This document shows, in pieces, positions 6,128 to 7,028 of a stretch of 7,028 bases of DNA. Position 1 is the stretch's first letter; the number at the start of each line of letters is the position of its first letter. The translations under genes were made by a program, and so were the position numbers. The DNA is from an uncultured Eubacteriales bacterium. Its GTDB lineage: Bacteria; Bacillota; Clostridia; Oscillospirales; CAG-272. The notes under the pieces are model-generated. The model made no database searches. It saw only the letters and a program-made list of their open reading frames with translations, and was not told the DNA's origin. The DNA lies in NCBI GenBank assembly GCA_900321265.1, contig ONVJ01000023.1, positions 1 to 7,028 of the forward strand, read 5' to 3'.

Positions 6128-6733
6128 ATGGCGGTCAATTTTCCAAATTCTGAGCTTATTATCAGCGCGGGGAGGACGTCGCAGTTCCCCTCGCTCCCCC
6201 TGCCCCAGGCGGTCTTTTCGGGAAGGTCAAACGTAGGCAAAAGCTCTCTCATAAACTGCCTGCTCGGCCGGAAATCGCTCGCCAGGGTGAGCTCGACCCC
6301 GGGCAAGACGGTGACCGTCAACTTTTACGGCGTCGACGGGAAGGCGGTCTTTGTCGATCTTCCCGGATACGGCTTCGCCAGAAGGCCCGAGTCTGAAAAA
6401 AGGCAGTGGTCGGCGCTTACCGACGGATTCTTCACGAAAAACCCGAATTTCAATCTTGTTAAGCTCGCCCTGCAGCTCGTCGATCTCGGCGTGGGCCCTA
6501 CGGCCGACGACATGATGATGATCGACTACCTGTCGCGCTCGCGCATCCCCTTTGCCGTCGTCGCGACAAAGGCAGACAAGCTAGGCAGCACCGCCCGCGC
6601 GGCGGCTCTCGAAAAGCTGAGGGGCGTTATGCTGCCCGAAGGGACAGAGATAATCCCCTTCTCTTCAAAGACGGGAGAGGGCCGCGACGTCCTGAGGCGT
6701 CTGCTCACCGAGAAACTCGGGATCCGAAACTGA
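6128..6733 (+). CDS. engB: Ribosome biogenesis GTPase EngB (YsxC/YihA)
   Basis: A 201-residue TRAFAC-class GTPase of the TrmE-Era-EngA-EngB family, normal length. EngB binds GTP and acts late in assembly of the 50S ribosomal subunit; it is essential in Bacillus. All G motifs are visible: G1 GRSNVGKSS (32-40), G2 TPGKT (57-61), G3 DLPGYG (77-82), G4 TKAD (147-150) and G5 FSSKTGEG (178-185). The N-terminus (SELIISAGR, then LPQAVFSGRSN) follows the family pattern and supports ATG 6128. The segment after the fifth strand reads VDLGVGPTADD, where relatives usually have D-x-R-H-x-P-T-x-x-D, so the Arg-His pair is missing. The start lies 6 bp after the lon stop with only a poor ribosome site (GAGA about 4 nt upstream), suggesting translation coupled to lon. 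The lon-engB order is typical of Firmicutes. Confidence 0.96.
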   Translation: MAVNFPNSELIISAGRTSQFPSLPLPQAVFSGRSNVGKSSLINCLLGRKSLARVSSTPGKTVTVNFYGVDGKAVFVDLPGYGFARRPESEKRQWSALTDGFFTKNPNFNLVKLALQLVDLGVGPTADDMMMIDYLSRSRIPFAVVATKADKLGSTARAAALEKLRGVMLPEGTEIIPFSSKTGEGRDVLRRLLTEKLGIRN

Positions 6734-6749
6734 ACTCACCGAGCACATC

Positions 6750-6754
6750 AAGGA
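6750..6754 (+). promoter_or_regulatory. Shine-Dalgarno site of the site-2 protease gene
   Basis: AAGGA lies 7 nt before the ATG at 6762 and fixes that start. No promoter or terminator is visible in the 28 bp after engB, so the gene is probably read from the lon promoter. Confidence 0.7.
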
Positions 6755-6761
6755 CGCATAA

Positions 6762-7028
6762 ATGTTTAGATATCTGACCTCGGGAGGAGACATAAAGTCA
6801 TACCTCATCCAGCTTCTCCTCTCGCTCCCGATAATAGTTCTTTCGCTGACCGTCCACGAGTATTCGCACGGTCTCGTCGCCTCAAAACTGGGGGATAAGA
6901 CCGCGGAAAATCTCGGACGCCTCACCCTGAACCCGCTGAAACACCTCGATCCGATGGGCTTCCTCGCGATGCTCCTCTTCGGATTCGGATGGGCGAAGCC
7001 GGTACCCGTCAACACCCGGAACTTTAAA
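6762..7028 (+). CDS. Site-2 (M50) intramembrane metalloprotease, N-terminal part (runs off the right edge)
   Basis: The first 89 codons of a site-2 protease family protein, open to the last base. A hydrophobic segment (about 14-31, QLLLSLPIIVLSLTV) leads directly into the zinc-binding HEYSHG (H32, E33, H36), as in the M50 family, where the catalytic HExxH lies at the end of the first core membrane helix. Further landmarks are LGRLTLNPLKHLDPMG (51-66) and GWAKPVPVN (76-84), both characteristic of the small YwhC-like bacterial branch without a PDZ domain. The second metal-ligand region (NPxxG-type) lies outside the window. These proteins cut substrates inside the membrane; the natural substrates of this small branch are mostly unknown. 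It follows engB by 28 bp on the same strand. In many Firmicutes relatives of this gene stand near scpA-scpB; whether that holds here cannot be seen. Confidence 0.9.
   Translation, partial: MFRYLTSGGDIKSYLIQLLLSLPIIVLSLTVHEYSHGLVASKLGDKTAENLGRLTLNPLKHLDPMGFLAMLLFGFGWAKPVPVNTRNFK

Noticed and set aside
1..7028. Mobile element, phage, CRISPR array, tRNA or defence system
   Set aside because: No transposase, integrase, repeat-spacer pattern, tRNA-like fold or toxin-antitoxin pair is visible, and codon use is uniform. Topoisomerase III can travel on conjugative elements, but its neighbours here are all housekeeping genes.

Overview
The window looks like ordinary chromosomal core genome from a fairly GC-rich (about 60% by eye) member of the Firmicutes, most likely a Clostridia-class gut or rumen type lineage. 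Three things suggest this: lon is followed directly by engB (ysxC), a classic Firmicutes neighbourhood; the intergenic stretches are AT-rich and carry near-consensus sigma-A promoters with 17-nt spacers; and the cysteine synthase and topoisomerase III are of the types I associate with Clostridia. No mobile element, phage gene, CRISPR array, tRNA or rRNA is visible, and codon use (G/C-ending, many GAC, GCC, AAG, AGG/AGA) is uniform across all genes.

Layout. Positions 1-1148 are read on the minus strand: a cysteine synthase-family gene (213-1148) and, downstream of it, the first 44 codons of a PHP-domain metal-dependent phosphoesterase that runs off the left edge. A 227-bp intergenic region (1149-1375) holds two divergent promoters. 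Between their -35 boxes lies an 8-bp inverted repeat that overlaps the -35 box of the rightward promoter. The plus strand then carries topB (type IA topoisomerase III, 1376-3511), whose structured leader ends in a hairpin covering the Shine-Dalgarno site. A strong intrinsic terminator (15-bp stem) closes topB. Four bases after it a TTGACA-17-TATTAT promoter starts the next unit: lon (ATP-dependent protease), engB (ribosome-assembly GTPase, 6-bp gap) and the 5' end of a site-2 (M50) intramembrane protease gene (28-bp gap) that runs off the right edge.

How the genes fit together. The lon unit groups cytosolic protein quality control, 50S ribosome assembly and a membrane-embedded protease, so growth- and stress-related functions appear to share one promoter. 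topB is its own transcription unit and resolves DNA intermediates. The minus-strand unit combines sulfur/amino-acid metabolism with an unrelated phosphoesterase.

I did not find a clearly new system. The points most worth a second look are the dyad in the divergent promoter region, the atypical cofactor and substrate loops of the cysteine synthase, small hairpins at the start sites of topB and lon, and the proline/alanine-rich C-terminal tail of Lon.
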